Origin: JANRJY01 sp033763735
GTDB lineage: Bacteria > Bacteroidota > Bacteroidia > Cytophagales > UBA9547
Length of the DNA: 24,137 bases
NCBI GenBank assembly: GCA_033763735.1
Contig: JANRJY010000048.1
Span: 1 to 24,137 of the forward strand
Direction: 5' to 3'
In this document: piece by piece, positions 17,024 through 24,137 of the stretch
Position numbering within the stretch: the stretch's first letter is position 1
Layout: each line of letters opens with the position of its first letter
The notes under the pieces: model-generated
The model's input: the letters and a program-made list of their open reading frames with translations, nothing else
The model's database searches: none
What the model was told of the DNA's origin: nothing
Program-made: the position numbers and the translations under genes

Positions 17024-18118
17024 TTATAAGATTGCTAAAAAATCGTCAAATAAATATCTCGAATCATGTGGTCCGGGAGCTGCCTCTGGATGGTACTGAA
17101 CAGAAAAAGCTTTTTTGTGTTTTAGACGGATTCCTTCAATGGTATTGTCATTCAAGTTGATATGAGTTATTTCAATATTTTTGTTATCCTCAACAGCCTC
17201 TTTTACAACAGAAAAACCATGATTCTGAGACGTAATTTCCGAACTCCCAGTTCTCAAATTTTTTACCGGATGATTTAATCCTCTATGTCCATTATGCATT
17301 TTGTAAGTAGGTACATCATTGGCTAAAGCAAGCAGTTGATGTCCAAGACATATTCCGAAAACTGATTCATTATTATCCAATATTTCTTTAACAGTATCGA
17401 TGGCATATTTCATAACAGATGGATCACCGGGGCCATTAGATAAGAAAAAACCATCAGGATTCCATTTTTTCATCTCTGTATAAGTAGTTTTTGCAGGGAA
17501 AACATTACAATATATCCCTCTGTCAACCATATTATTTAAAATGCTTTTTTTAATCCCAAAATCTAAGACTGCTACTTTTTTAGCATTATTCGGATTCCCT
17601 ATAAAATAATTTTTTTCTGTACTCACAACTGAAGACAATTCTAAACCCGCCATATCAGGAGTATTTGCCAATTTCTTGCTTAATACACTTATATCTAATT
17701 CATCATTCGATATTATTCCATTCATAGCGCCTTTACTTCGAATATGTCGCACTAATTTGCGCGTATCCACTCCTGAAATTGCCACAACATTTCTTTTTGA
17801 AAAATAATCAAACAAAGATCCATCAGTTACCCTTCGTGAATAAGTATCTGAAAACTGATTACAAACCAATCCCGAAAATTGTATCTCATTGGATTCATCT
17901 TCTTCGAGTAAAACTCCATAATTCCCAATATGCGAGGTAGTATTAATAATTATTTGACCTTTATAAGATGGATCTGTGTATATTTCCTGATAACCAGTCA
18001 TTCCTGTATTAAAACATAACTCACCGGTAGTTGTACCTTTGGCTCCAACTGAATAACCTTCAAATACAGTACCGTCTTGTAAAAGTAATATTGACTTTTC
18101 CTTTATATTTTGCTTCAC
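17024..18118 (-). CDS. carA: carbamoyl-phosphate synthase, small (glutaminase) subunit
   Basis: Hydrolyses glutamine and channels ammonia to the large subunit CarB for carbamoyl phosphate, a precursor of pyrimidines and arginine. The 364 residues comprise the N-terminal CarA domain (about 8-155, with TTTGELCFNTGMTGYQEI) and a class I glutamine amidotransferase domain (about 180-364). The triad is present: Cys257 in GICLGHQ, and His343 and Glu345 in QYHPEAAPGP. The length is usual for the family. The start appears to be GTG at 18118, because no in-frame ATG lies between it and the upstream stop. carB is not in the window. The gene follows rplQ after a terminator and has its own well-formed promoter. 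Confidence 0.97.
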   Translation of the reverse strand: MKQNIKEKSILLLQDGTVFEGYSVGAKGTTTGELCFNTGMTGYQEIYTDPSYKGQIIINTTSHIGNYGVLLEEDESNEIQFSGLVCNQFSDTYSRRVTDGSLFDYFSKRNVVAISGVDTRKLVRHIRSKGAMNGIISNDELDISVLSKKLANTPDMAGLELSSVVSTEKNYFIGNPNNAKKVAVLDFGIKKSILNNMVDRGIYCNVFPAKTTYTEMKKWNPDGFFLSNGPGDPSVMKYAIDTVKEILDNNESVFGICLGHQLLALANDVPTYKMHNGHRGLNHPVKNLRTGSSEITSQNHGFSVVKEAVEDNKNIEITHINLNDNTIEGIRLKHKKAFSVQYHPEAAPGPHDSRYLFDDFLAIL

Positions 18119-18140
18119 TTTACGAATTAGATTAATTGTC

Positions 18141-18171
18141 CAAACATAAAAAAAGGATTTGATGACTCAAA
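18141..18171 (-). promoter_or_regulatory. carA promoter (Bacteroidota -33/-7 type)
   Basis: On the minus strand TTTG (18171-18168), exactly 19 bases, then TATGTTTG (18148-18141) match the Bacteroidota sigma-ABfr promoter TTTG-N19-TAnnTTTG fully. The -7 box ends 22 bases before the carA GTG, leaving a short leader. The -33 element lies within the right arm of the rplQ terminator hairpin, so terminator and promoter share bases. Confidence 0.72.
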
Positions 18172-18179
18172 TCCTTTTT
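18148..18179 (-). terminator. terminator of the ribosomal operon after rplQ
   Basis: A perfect 13-bp stem AAAAAGGATTTGA / TCAAATCCTTTTT (18150-18162 and 18167-18179) with a 4-base loop. On the minus strand it runs into seven T (18154-18148). The plus strand also ends in five T, so it could stop transcription in both directions. It lies 25 bases after the rplQ stop codon and closes the long ribosomal operon. Confidence 0.87.
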
Positions 18180-18204
18180 AGTAATTAATTATTTCTATTT
18201 AAAC

Positions 18205-18858
18205 TTAGGCTTCAGCACCCTCATTCTTACCTGATTCATTTTCAGTTGATTCAATATTATTTTGTTCATCGTTAGAAGCTACAGTAGCGTCAGAAATATT
18301 TTGATTTACTGAGGAAACTGTATCTTCTGCTTCAACCTTATTTTGTTCCACATTAGATGCTTTTACTTTAACTTCTGCTTTTGCATTACTTATTTTAGAA
18401 CCAATTGTTTTGGTATCAGAAACTGTCTCCGTTGATTTTTTTCTACCTCTTCTTGTTCTAGTTGCTTTGCTTGAACTTTCATCATTGCTGGAATACAACA
18501 TATTATAATCTACCAGTTCCATAATGCACATTTCAGCATTGTCACCCAATCTGTTATCCATTTTGATTATACGAGTATAACCACCTTGACGAGCAGCTAT
18601 TTTGTCAGCTACATTATCAAACAATTCTTTTACCGAATCTTTATTTTGAAGATAGGAGAATACAATACGTCTTGAGTGTGTATTGTCATCCTTTGCTTTT
18701 GTCAAAAGAGGTTCAACAAACTTGCGAAGTTCTTTGGCTTTAGCCAAAGTTGTTTCGATTCTTTTATGAATTATCAATGAAGATGCCATGTTTTTTAACA
18801 AAGCACCTCTATGTTGAGATGTTCTTCCTAAATGATTGTCTTTCTTACCGTGTCTCAT
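18205..18858 (-). CDS. rplQ: 50S ribosomal protein L17 with long C-terminal extension
   Basis: Large-subunit ribosomal protein. Residues 1 to about 120 are a standard L17 core (MRHGKKDNHLGRTSQHR, then FSYL and GGYTRIIKM). Residues about 121-217 form a low-complexity tail: first a basic patch (TRTRRGRKKS), then a stretch rich in Ala, Ser, Asn, Glu and Val ending GAEA. L17 is usually near 120-160 residues, so this tail is long; extended tails occur in Bacteroidota. It is probably disordered. The gene starts two bases after the rpoA stop and is the last of the ribosomal operon. Confidence 0.97.
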   Translation of the reverse strand: MRHGKKDNHLGRTSQHRGALLKNMASSLIIHKRIETTLAKAKELRKFVEPLLTKAKDDNTHSRRIVFSYLQNKDSVKELFDNVADKIAARQGGYTRIIKMDNRLGDNAEMCIMELVDYNMLYSSNDESSSKATRTRRGRKKSTETVSDTKTIGSKISNAKAEVKVKASNVEQNKVEAEDTVSSVNQNISDATVASNDEQNNIESTENESGKNEGAEA

Positions 18859-18860
18859 GA

Positions 18861-19856
18861 TTAATCTTCGTCTAATTTATATTTTGCAACATCCATTCCA
18901 AAACGCAAATTTTTATCTTGCATTAATGCTTCAAGCTCAGCCAATGATTTCTTACCAAAATTTCTAAATTTCATCATATCAGAAACATCAAGTGATGCTA
19001 AATCTCCTAAAGTTTTTATATCTGCCGCTTTTAAACAATTGTATGCACGAACAGATAAATCCAAGTCTGACAATGGTGTTTTTAATAACTTACGCATATG
19101 TAAGTACTCTTCATCAACAGTTTCAACTTCTTCTGATTTTTGAGTTTCAAAAGTCATTGTTTTGTCAGAGAACAACATGAAATGCTGAATTAAAATGTAA
19201 GCTGCACCTTTTAGGGCATCCTCAGGATGAATGGTGCCATCACTTTCTATTTCAAGAATTAATTTCTCGTAATCAGTTTTTTGTTCAACACGCGTATTTT
19301 CAACGCTATATTTTACATTTTTGATTGGTGTGAAAATTGAATCCACTGGAATTACACCAAATCCACCTTGATCAGCTGCTTTTTGCTCTTCTGCAGGAAC
19401 ATATCCACGACCTTTTTCAATAGTCAATTCAATATCAAATTTAATCCCTGGAGAGAAGTGACAAATAACTAAATCAGGATTTGTTATTTGAAAACAAGAA
19501 GTAAAATCTTGAATATTTCCAGCGGTAAACATCTCTTTTCCTTTCAAAGTGATGTTAATTCTGTTTTCCATCATAACATCCGGAATCTTCTTAAATCTCA
19601 CTTTTTTAAGATTTAAAATAATTTCAACAATATCCTCTTTAACTCCTTCAATCGTTGAAAATTCGTGCAATACACTCGGAATTTTAATACTAGTTATTGC
19701 ATATCCTTCAAGCGAAGAAAGCAATACTCTTCTTATTGCATTACCAATTGTAACACCAAATCCTCTTTCCAAGGGTTTGAATTCGAAGAAACCTTTGAAG
19801 TCGTCAGCTTTTTCCATGACAACTTTTTCGGGCATTTGAAACGCAAGTATAGACAT
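18861..19856 (-). CDS. rpoA: RNA polymerase alpha subunit
   Basis: Forms the dimer on which RNA polymerase assembles and contacts promoter DNA and activators. Of 331 residues, the N-terminal assembly domain (about 15-235) carries the conserved ERGFGVTIGNAIRRVLLSS near 30-48. A flexible linker (about 236-258) leads to the C-terminal helix-hairpin-helix domain (about 262-320), with LSVRAYNCLKAADIKTLGDL followed by FGKKSLAELE. The length is normal for the phylum. It is placed between rpsD and rplQ as in most bacteria. Confidence 0.98.
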   Translation of the reverse strand: MSILAFQMPEKVVMEKADDFKGFFEFKPLERGFGVTIGNAIRRVLLSSLEGYAITSIKIPSVLHEFSTIEGVKEDIVEIILNLKKVRFKKIPDVMMENRINITLKGKEMFTAGNIQDFTSCFQITNPDLVICHFSPGIKFDIELTIEKGRGYVPAEEQKAADQGGFGVIPVDSIFTPIKNVKYSVENTRVEQKTDYEKLILEIESDGTIHPEDALKGAAYILIQHFMLFSDKTMTFETQKSEEVETVDEEYLHMRKLLKTPLSDLDLSVRAYNCLKAADIKTLGDLASLDVSDMMKFRNFGKKSLAELEALMQDKNLRFGMDVAKYKLDED

Positions 19857-19884
19857 TGAACTGTTTTTAAATGATTAATAATTA

Positions 19885-20490
19885 TTATTTTGAATACAAC
19901 TCCACAATTAATTGTTCGTTGATATTTTCAGGAATAGAATCTCTATCCGGGTACTGAACAAATTTGCCAAGCATTAATTTAGAATCAAATTCAATCCAAT
20001 TGAATTTTTTAGCACTTCTAGCTGATAATGAAGTGGTAATTGTTTCAAGTGATTTGGATTTTTCTCTAACAGCAATATTGTCACCAGGTTTTAACAAATA
20101 TGATGGTATATTAACCAAATCACCATTTACAGTTATATGTTTGTGTAATACAATTTGTCTTGCTGCCCTTCTAGTAGGTGCAATTCCCATTCTATATACG
20201 GTATTATCTAATCTAGATTCCAAAAACTTTAACAAGTTAACACCAGTAATACCTTCTTTTCTAGATGCTAAATCAAAAGTTTTTGCAAATTGTCTTTCAA
20301 GCAATCCGTATATATATTTTGCTTTTTGCTTTTCATTCAACTGAACAGCATATTCTGATTTTTTTCCTCTTTTACCTTTACCATGCATTCCTGGGGCATA
20401 GTTCTTTTTTTGAAGTGCTTTGCTGTGACCTAAGATAGGCTCATTAAACCTTCTTGAAATTCTAGTACGTGGTCCTGTATATCTTGCCAT
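19885..20490 (-). CDS. rpsD: 30S ribosomal protein S4
   Basis: Primary 16S rRNA-binding protein that nucleates assembly of the small subunit. The 201 residues start MARYTGPRTRISRRF and include the basic NYAPGMHGKGKRGKK segment and the S4 RNA-binding domain (about 93-155, with LESRLDNTVYRMG and ARQIVLHKHITVNG). The N-terminus has no zinc-binding cysteines, so it is the zinc-independent form. In many bacteria S4 represses its own operon; no obvious leader structure is seen in the 25-base gap to rpsK. Confidence 0.98.
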   Translation of the reverse strand: MARYTGPRTRISRRFNEPILGHSKALQKKNYAPGMHGKGKRGKKSEYAVQLNEKQKAKYIYGLLERQFAKTFDLASRKEGITGVNLLKFLESRLDNTVYRMGIAPTRRAARQIVLHKHITVNGDLVNIPSYLLKPGDNIAVREKSKSLETITTSLSARSAKKFNWIEFDSKLMLGKFVQYPDRDSIPENINEQLIVELYSK

Positions 20491-20515
20491 TTAAGTATCC
20501 TGATTTCTTTATATA

Positions 20516-20908
20516 TTAAACTCTTCTTTTCTTTGGTGGACGGCAACCATTGTGTGGAATAGGAGTTATATCTTTAATAGATGTAACTTCTATACCCGTG
20601 TTTTGTACAGTTCTGATTGCAGATTCTCTGCCTGCACCAGGTCCCTTTACAAATACTTCTGCTTTTCTCATCCCAAGTTCAAATGCTGTTTGAGCACAAT
20701 TTGAAGCTGCTAACTGAGCTGCATAAGGAGTATTTTTCTTAGAACCTTTAAATCCCATTTTACCAGCAGATGCCCAAGATACTACTTGACCATTTGAGTT
20801 GGTTATTGAGATTATAATATTGTTAAAGGTAGCTTGTATATGTACCTGACCGATTGGTTCTACAACTACAACTCTCTTTTTTGACTTGTCTTTTTTCTTT
20901 TGTGCCAT
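20516..20908 (-). CDS. rpsK: 30S ribosomal protein S11
   Basis: Small-subunit platform protein of 130 residues. Family features are GQVHIQATFNNIIISITN, WASAGKMGFKGSKKNTPYAAQ, the glycine-rich VKGPGAGRESAIR, and the C-terminus ITPIPHNGCRPPKKRRV. The N-terminus is strongly basic. It lies between rpsM (22-base gap) and rpsD (25-base gap) in the alpha-operon part of the cluster. Confidence 0.98.
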   Translation of the reverse strand: MAQKKKDKSKKRVVVVEPIGQVHIQATFNNIIISITNSNGQVVSWASAGKMGFKGSKKNTPYAAQLAASNCAQTAFELGMRKAEVFVKGPGAGRESAIRTVQNTGIEVTSIKDITPIPHNGCRPPKKRRV

Positions 20909-20930
20909 TTCTTTTTGTAATTACACTAAA

Positions 20931-21305
20931 TTATTTAGTTGCCTTTTTCTTGTTAGGTACCGTTTTGCGTTTACCTTTTCTTGTACGGCAATTAGTTTTT
21001 GTTCTTTGTCCTCTTACAGGTAAACCTCTCCTATGTCTTAATCCACGATAACAACCGATATCCATAAGTCGTTTTATCGAAAGTTGAACTTCAGATTTAA
21101 GTACCCCTTCAGTTTTAAACTCATTTGAAAGTATGGTTCTGATAAGATTGGCTTCTTCCTCTGTCCATTCTTTTACTTTCTTATCAAAATTAACACCTGC
21201 TTTAGCAAGTATTCTTTGAGACGAACTTTTACCAATACCGTAAATATACGTTAGTGCGATTTCGCCTCTTTTTAAATCGGGGATGTCTACTCCTGCTACC
21301 CTCAT
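20931..21305 (-). CDS. rpsM: 30S ribosomal protein S13
   Basis: Small-subunit head protein that contacts the P-site tRNA and bridges to the large subunit. The 124 residues begin MRVAGVDIPDLKRGEIALTY and contain YGIGKSSSQRIL and the highly basic GCYRGLRHRRGLPVRGQRTK segment, with a lysine-rich C-terminus. It lies ten bases after the rpmJ stop. Confidence 0.98.
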   Translation of the reverse strand: MRVAGVDIPDLKRGEIALTYIYGIGKSSSQRILAKAGVNFDKKVKEWTEEEANLIRTILSNEFKTEGVLKSEVQLSIKRLMDIGCYRGLRHRRGLPVRGQRTKTNCRTRKGKRKTVPNKKKATK

Positions 21306-21315
21306 AGTTTTATTA

Positions 21316-21432
21316 TTAACCTTGTCTTTGTTTGAAACGTGGATTCTTTTTATTAATTACATATAATTTGCCCTTTCTGCGTATTACTTTGCAGTCGATG
21401 CTCCTTTTTTTAATTGATGCCTTTACTTTCAT
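21316..21432 (-). CDS. rpmJ: 50S ribosomal protein L36
   Basis: A 38-residue frame from ATG (21432-21430) to TAA (21318-21316). It reads MKVKASIKKRSIDCKVIRRK and ends NPRFKQRQG, the L36 pattern. Only one cysteine remains (C14), so the zinc-ribbon ligands of classical L36 are missing and this is the zinc-independent type. It follows the infA stop after one base and lies ten bases before rpsM, the usual infA-rpmJ-rpsM order. Confidence 0.96.
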   Translation of the reverse strand: MKVKASIKKRSIDCKVIRRKGKLYVINKKNPRFKQRQG

Positions 21433-21433
21433 A

Positions 21434-21652
21434 TTACTTATATCTAAGTGTTATTCTACCCTTTGAAAGGTCATATGGTGACATTTCAATTTTTACTTTA
21501 TCTCCTGGTAAAATTTTGATGTAATTCATTCTCATTTTACCAGAAATATGACAGATAACTTCGTGTCCATTTTGCAAAAGAACTCTAAACATAGCATTTG
21601 ATAATGCCTCAAGTATAGTTCCATCTTGCTCAATCGATCCTTGTTTAGCCAT
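21434..21652 (-). CDS. infA: translation initiation factor IF-1
   Basis: A 72-residue OB-fold protein that binds the ribosomal A site during initiation. It shows MAKQGSIEQDGTILEALSNAMFRVLLQNGHEV, HISGKMRMNYIKILPGDKV and the C-terminal SPYDLSKGRITLRYK, all typical. Its start overlaps the map stop by eight bases (the ATG and the map TAA lie within ATGGCTAA), which suggests translational coupling. Confidence 0.98.
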   Translation of the reverse strand: MAKQGSIEQDGTILEALSNAMFRVLLQNGHEVICHISGKMRMNYIKILPGDKVKIEMSPYDLSKGRITLRYK

Positions 21653-22445
21653 TTATTCTTTGTTCTTTTATAATATATTCAAATGTTGTTAATATTTCAG
21701 GAGTACCATTGTTAATTGCTACAGTGTGTTCGTAATGTGCTGATGGTTTTCCGTCAGCTGTATTTACTGTCCATCCATCATCCAATTGATAAACCTCCTT
21801 TTTCCCCATATTAATCATCGGCTCAATAGCGATAACCATTCCGTTAATAAGTTTATGCCCTTTACCTCTTTTGCCATAATTTGGAACCTCAGGCTCCTCA
21901 TGCAAATTTCGACCTACTCCATGACCTACTAACTCTCTTACTACAGAATACCCTTGTCTTTCAACGAACGATTGCACTGCAAAACCAATATCACCGGTTC
22001 TCCATCCAGCCCTTGCATGGTCAATACCATAAAACAGTGACTGATAAGTTATTTGCAATAATCTTTTTTTCTCATTGCTGATTTCACCTACTTGATAAGT
22101 ATAAGCTGAATCAGCATGAAACCCATTTAAATAAACACCACAGTCAATAGAAACAATATCTCCACTTCTGAGTATGTATTTATTTGGAATACCATGTACT
22201 ACTGTTTGATTTACAGATATACATAGTGTGGACTTAAATCCACGATAATTCAAGAAAGATGGGATTGCTTTATGATCACGAATAAAATCAAAAGCAATTT
22301 TGTCTAGTTTTGTTGTCTCGACTCCTTCTTTAATATTTCTTGACAATTCACCATGTACTTTACCTAGCAAATCACCACTTATTTTGATTTGTTTGATATC
22401 TTCTTGGTTCTTGTAATTTATTCCTTTAGCCTTTTGAAAGAACAT
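21645..22445 (-). CDS. map: type I methionine aminopeptidase
   Basis: Removes the initiator methionine from nascent proteins. The 266 residues form the pita-bread fold with all five metal ligands: D101 (in DCG), D112 (in ADSAYT), H175 (in GHGVG), E208 (in IEPM) and E239 (in YEHT). Each is offset by exactly four from the E. coli numbering. The ATG at 22445 gives MFFQKAKGINYKNQ, a few residues longer than many relatives, but no better start is visible. It lies between secY (17-base gap) and infA (8-base overlap), its normal place. Confidence 0.97.
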   Translation of the reverse strand: MFFQKAKGINYKNQEDIKQIKISGDLLGKVHGELSRNIKEGVETTKLDKIAFDFIRDHKAIPSFLNYRGFKSTLCISVNQTVVHGIPNKYILRSGDIVSIDCGVYLNGFHADSAYTYQVGEISNEKKRLLQITYQSLFYGIDHARAGWRTGDIGFAVQSFVERQGYSVVRELVGHGVGRNLHEEPEVPNYGKRGKGHKLINGMVIAIEPMINMGKKEVYQLDDGWTVNTADGKPSAHYEHTVAINNGTPEILTTFEYIIKEQRING

Positions 22446-22462
22446 ATAATGATTGGTATTTT

Positions 22463-23779
22463 TTAAGCCATTGCCATTGACTCCTGTCTGCCTTTTAAAC
22501 GTCCAGATTTCATTAAACCATCATATTTTTTCATCAACAAATAACTCTCAACTTGTTGCAAAGTATCCAACACTACACCAACCATAATTAGTAATGAAGT
22601 ACCTCCATAAAATTGGGCAAATTCTCTGCTAAGTCCGAATAAACCAGCTATGGCTGGCAAAATTGCAACCGCGACCAAAAATATAGATCCGGGAAGCGTA
22701 ATTCTGGACAAAACGGTATCTATAAACTCTGCAGTGCTTTTACCAGGTTTAATTCCAGGAATAAAACCACCATTTCTTTTAACATCATCTGCCATTTGTT
22801 GAGGATTAATAGCTATTGCAGTATAAAAGAATGTAAAAGCTATGATAAGAGTACCAAACACCAGATTATATTGCCAAGAAGTGTAATCAGAAAAAGTAGC
22901 TCCAATACTATTAGCTAAATCATTAGAATCAGCCCAAATTGAAGCAACCATTGCCGGTAAAAACATTAATGATTGTGCAAAAATAATTGGCATAACACCT
23001 GAAGCATTCAATTTTAAAGGAATATACTGACGTTGCCCCCCCGACACTTTTGACCCAACAATTTGTTTCGCATATTGAACAGGTATTTTTCTTGTAGCCT
23101 GAGTTAACATTATTACCACCAAAATAATAAAGAACCAAGCAATTAATTCAACCATAAAAAACAATGCTCCATTGATTCCTTTAGAAGCTCCTTCTGCGAT
23201 TAATGCGCCTGGCAGCCTTGAAATAATTCCAATCATAATTAACATTGAAATTCCATTTCCGATTCCTTTATCTGTTATTTTTTCACCTATCCACATACAA
23301 AATATAGTTCCCGCTGTAAGAATCACAAGAGATGAAATTGTGAAAATCGATCTATCAATTAAAATGGCTTCAGATGGAATAGTTGCAGTTACATAGCCTA
23401 TGCCTTGAGCCATAGTTATAAAAATGGTCAATACTCTAGTGATTTGATTTATTTTTTTTCTGCCAGATTCACCTTCCTTTTGCATTTTTTGGAAATAAGG
23501 AACAGCTACTGTTAATAATTGCAGTACAATTGAAGCTGAAATATAAGGCATAATACCTAGTGCAAATATAGATGCATTGCTAAATGCTCCACCTAAAAAT
23601 GTATCAAGTAACCCTAAAATTCCTGAAGTATTTTTTGTTAAACGATTAGGATCAACACCAGGCAATACAATATAAGAACCCAACCTAAATATTAGAAGGA
23701 ATCCCATTGTGGCTAATATTCTATTTCTTAGCTCATCAATAGAAAAAATATGTTGTATTGTGGTTACTATCCTTTTCAT
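22463..23779 (-). CDS. secY: protein translocase subunit SecY
   Basis: The channel-forming inner-membrane subunit of the Sec translocon, needed here for export of the T9SS substrates into the periplasm as well as for general export. The 438 residues contain about ten hydrophobic segments, starting near 21-41. IFSIDELRNRILATMGFLL, the plug-region ILGLLDTFLGGAFSNASIF, GIGNGISMLIMIGI and the loop NPQQMADDVKRNGGFIPGI are characteristic. The ATG overlaps the rplO stop by one base (TAATG), implying coupled translation. Confidence 0.98.
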   Translation of the reverse strand: MKRIVTTIQHIFSIDELRNRILATMGFLLIFRLGSYIVLPGVDPNRLTKNTSGILGLLDTFLGGAFSNASIFALGIMPYISASIVLQLLTVAVPYFQKMQKEGESGRKKINQITRVLTIFITMAQGIGYVTATIPSEAILIDRSIFTISSLVILTAGTIFCMWIGEKITDKGIGNGISMLIMIGIISRLPGALIAEGASKGINGALFFMVELIAWFFIILVVIMLTQATRKIPVQYAKQIVGSKVSGGQRQYIPLKLNASGVMPIIFAQSLMFLPAMVASIWADSNDLANSIGATFSDYTSWQYNLVFGTLIIAFTFFYTAIAINPQQMADDVKRNGGFIPGIKPGKSTAEFIDTVLSRITLPGSIFLVAVAILPAIAGLFGLSREFAQFYGGTSLLIMVGVVLDTLQQVESYLLMKKYDGLMKSGRLKGRQESMAMA

Positions 23780-24137
23780 TATGCTTTTGTAGTGCTTTCT
23801 ATGATTCCACCTGCTTTTTCAACTGCTTCTTTTGCTGCGACTGAAAATGCGTCAACTTTAATATTTACTTTTGATTTGATTTCGCCTCTAGCTAACAATT
23901 TTACACGATCATTCTTCGAAACCAAACCGTTGCTTTTCAGCACTTCTTTATCAATTGTTGTTATTTTTTTATCATCAACTAGCTTTTGGATAACATCCAA
24001 ATTAATTGATTTATATTCTATTCTGTTAATGTTTGTAAAACCAAATTTAGGTACACGTCTTTGCAATGGCATTTGACCACCCTCAAAACCAAGTTTGGTT
24101 TTATGTCCAGCACGTGACTTATCCCCTTTATGACCTT
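23779..24137 (-). CDS. rplO: 50S ribosomal protein L15 (N-terminus cut by window edge)
   Basis: The frame is open to the right edge, giving 118 residues to the TAA at 23781-23779. Its first visible residues, GHKGDKSRAGHKTKLGFEGG, are the glycine-rich basic L15 segment, followed by QMPLQRRVPKFGFTN. The C-terminal part (VNIKVDAFSVAAKEAVEKAGG) is the family's conserved fold. The internal Met at 24072 is not the real start, since conserved sequence continues upstream of it. The true start lies outside the window. Confidence 0.96.
   Translation of the reverse strand, partial: GHKGDKSRAGHKTKLGFEGGQMPLQRRVPKFGFTNINRIEYKSINLDVIQKLVDDKKITTIDKEVLKSNGLVSKNDRVKLLARGEIKSKVNIKVDAFSVAAKEAVEKAGGIIESTTKA

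Overview
This 24.1 kb window reads as chromosomal DNA of a low-G+C member of the Bacteroidota. Three things point there: two secreted proteins end in type IX secretion (T9SS) C-terminal sorting domains; the one convincing promoter has the phylum-specific TTTG-N19-TAnnTTTG form; and carA directly follows rplQ, as I recall it doing in this phylum. All confident genes are on the minus strand, so transcription runs from high to low coordinates.

Right part (about 18.2-24.1 kb): the end of the spc/alpha ribosomal operon, in transcription order rplO (cut by the window edge), secY, map, infA, rpmJ (38 codons, easily missed), rpsM, rpsK, rpsD, rpoA, rplQ. Spacing is tight, with a 1-nt rplO/secY overlap, an 8-nt map/infA overlap and 1-2 nt infA/rpmJ and rpoA/rplQ gaps. 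The block ends in a perfect 13-bp hairpin terminator. The promoter of the next gene, carA, is built into and just beside that hairpin.

Middle (13.0-18.1 kb): carA (pyrimidine/arginine supply), dnaA (replication initiation) with a perfect DnaA box and a 14-bp palindrome upstream and a GNRA-loop terminator directly after its stop codon, then rnr (RNase R).

Left-middle (3.5-13.0 kb): a 2431-residue secreted thermolysin-like (M4) metalloprotease with PKD, GEVED, CUB, IPT/TIG and PPC-like modules and a T9SS tail; a trans-type polyprenyl diphosphate synthase; and a family 2 glycosyltransferase. The last two appear to use TTG starts.

Left (1-3.5 kb): a secreted CBM36-GH8 enzyme predicted to act on xylan or xylo-oligosaccharides, again with a T9SS tail. 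It lies between two related non-coding elements of about 155 bp. The better preserved copy (345-499) has 21-bp terminal inverted repeats matching at 19 positions, flanking TA dinucleotides and its own hairpins. The second copy (about 3057-3199) has decayed ends, but its core aligns without gaps and keeps internal palindromes, one through a paired base change. The first 141 bases hold the end of an unidentified plus-strand membrane protein.

The housekeeping part is ordinary. The most unusual material is the small repeat family, the modular protease, the secreted CBM36-GH8 enzyme and the overlapping terminator/promoter before carA. I did not find a CRISPR array, tRNA, rRNA, transposase gene or recognisable defence system.
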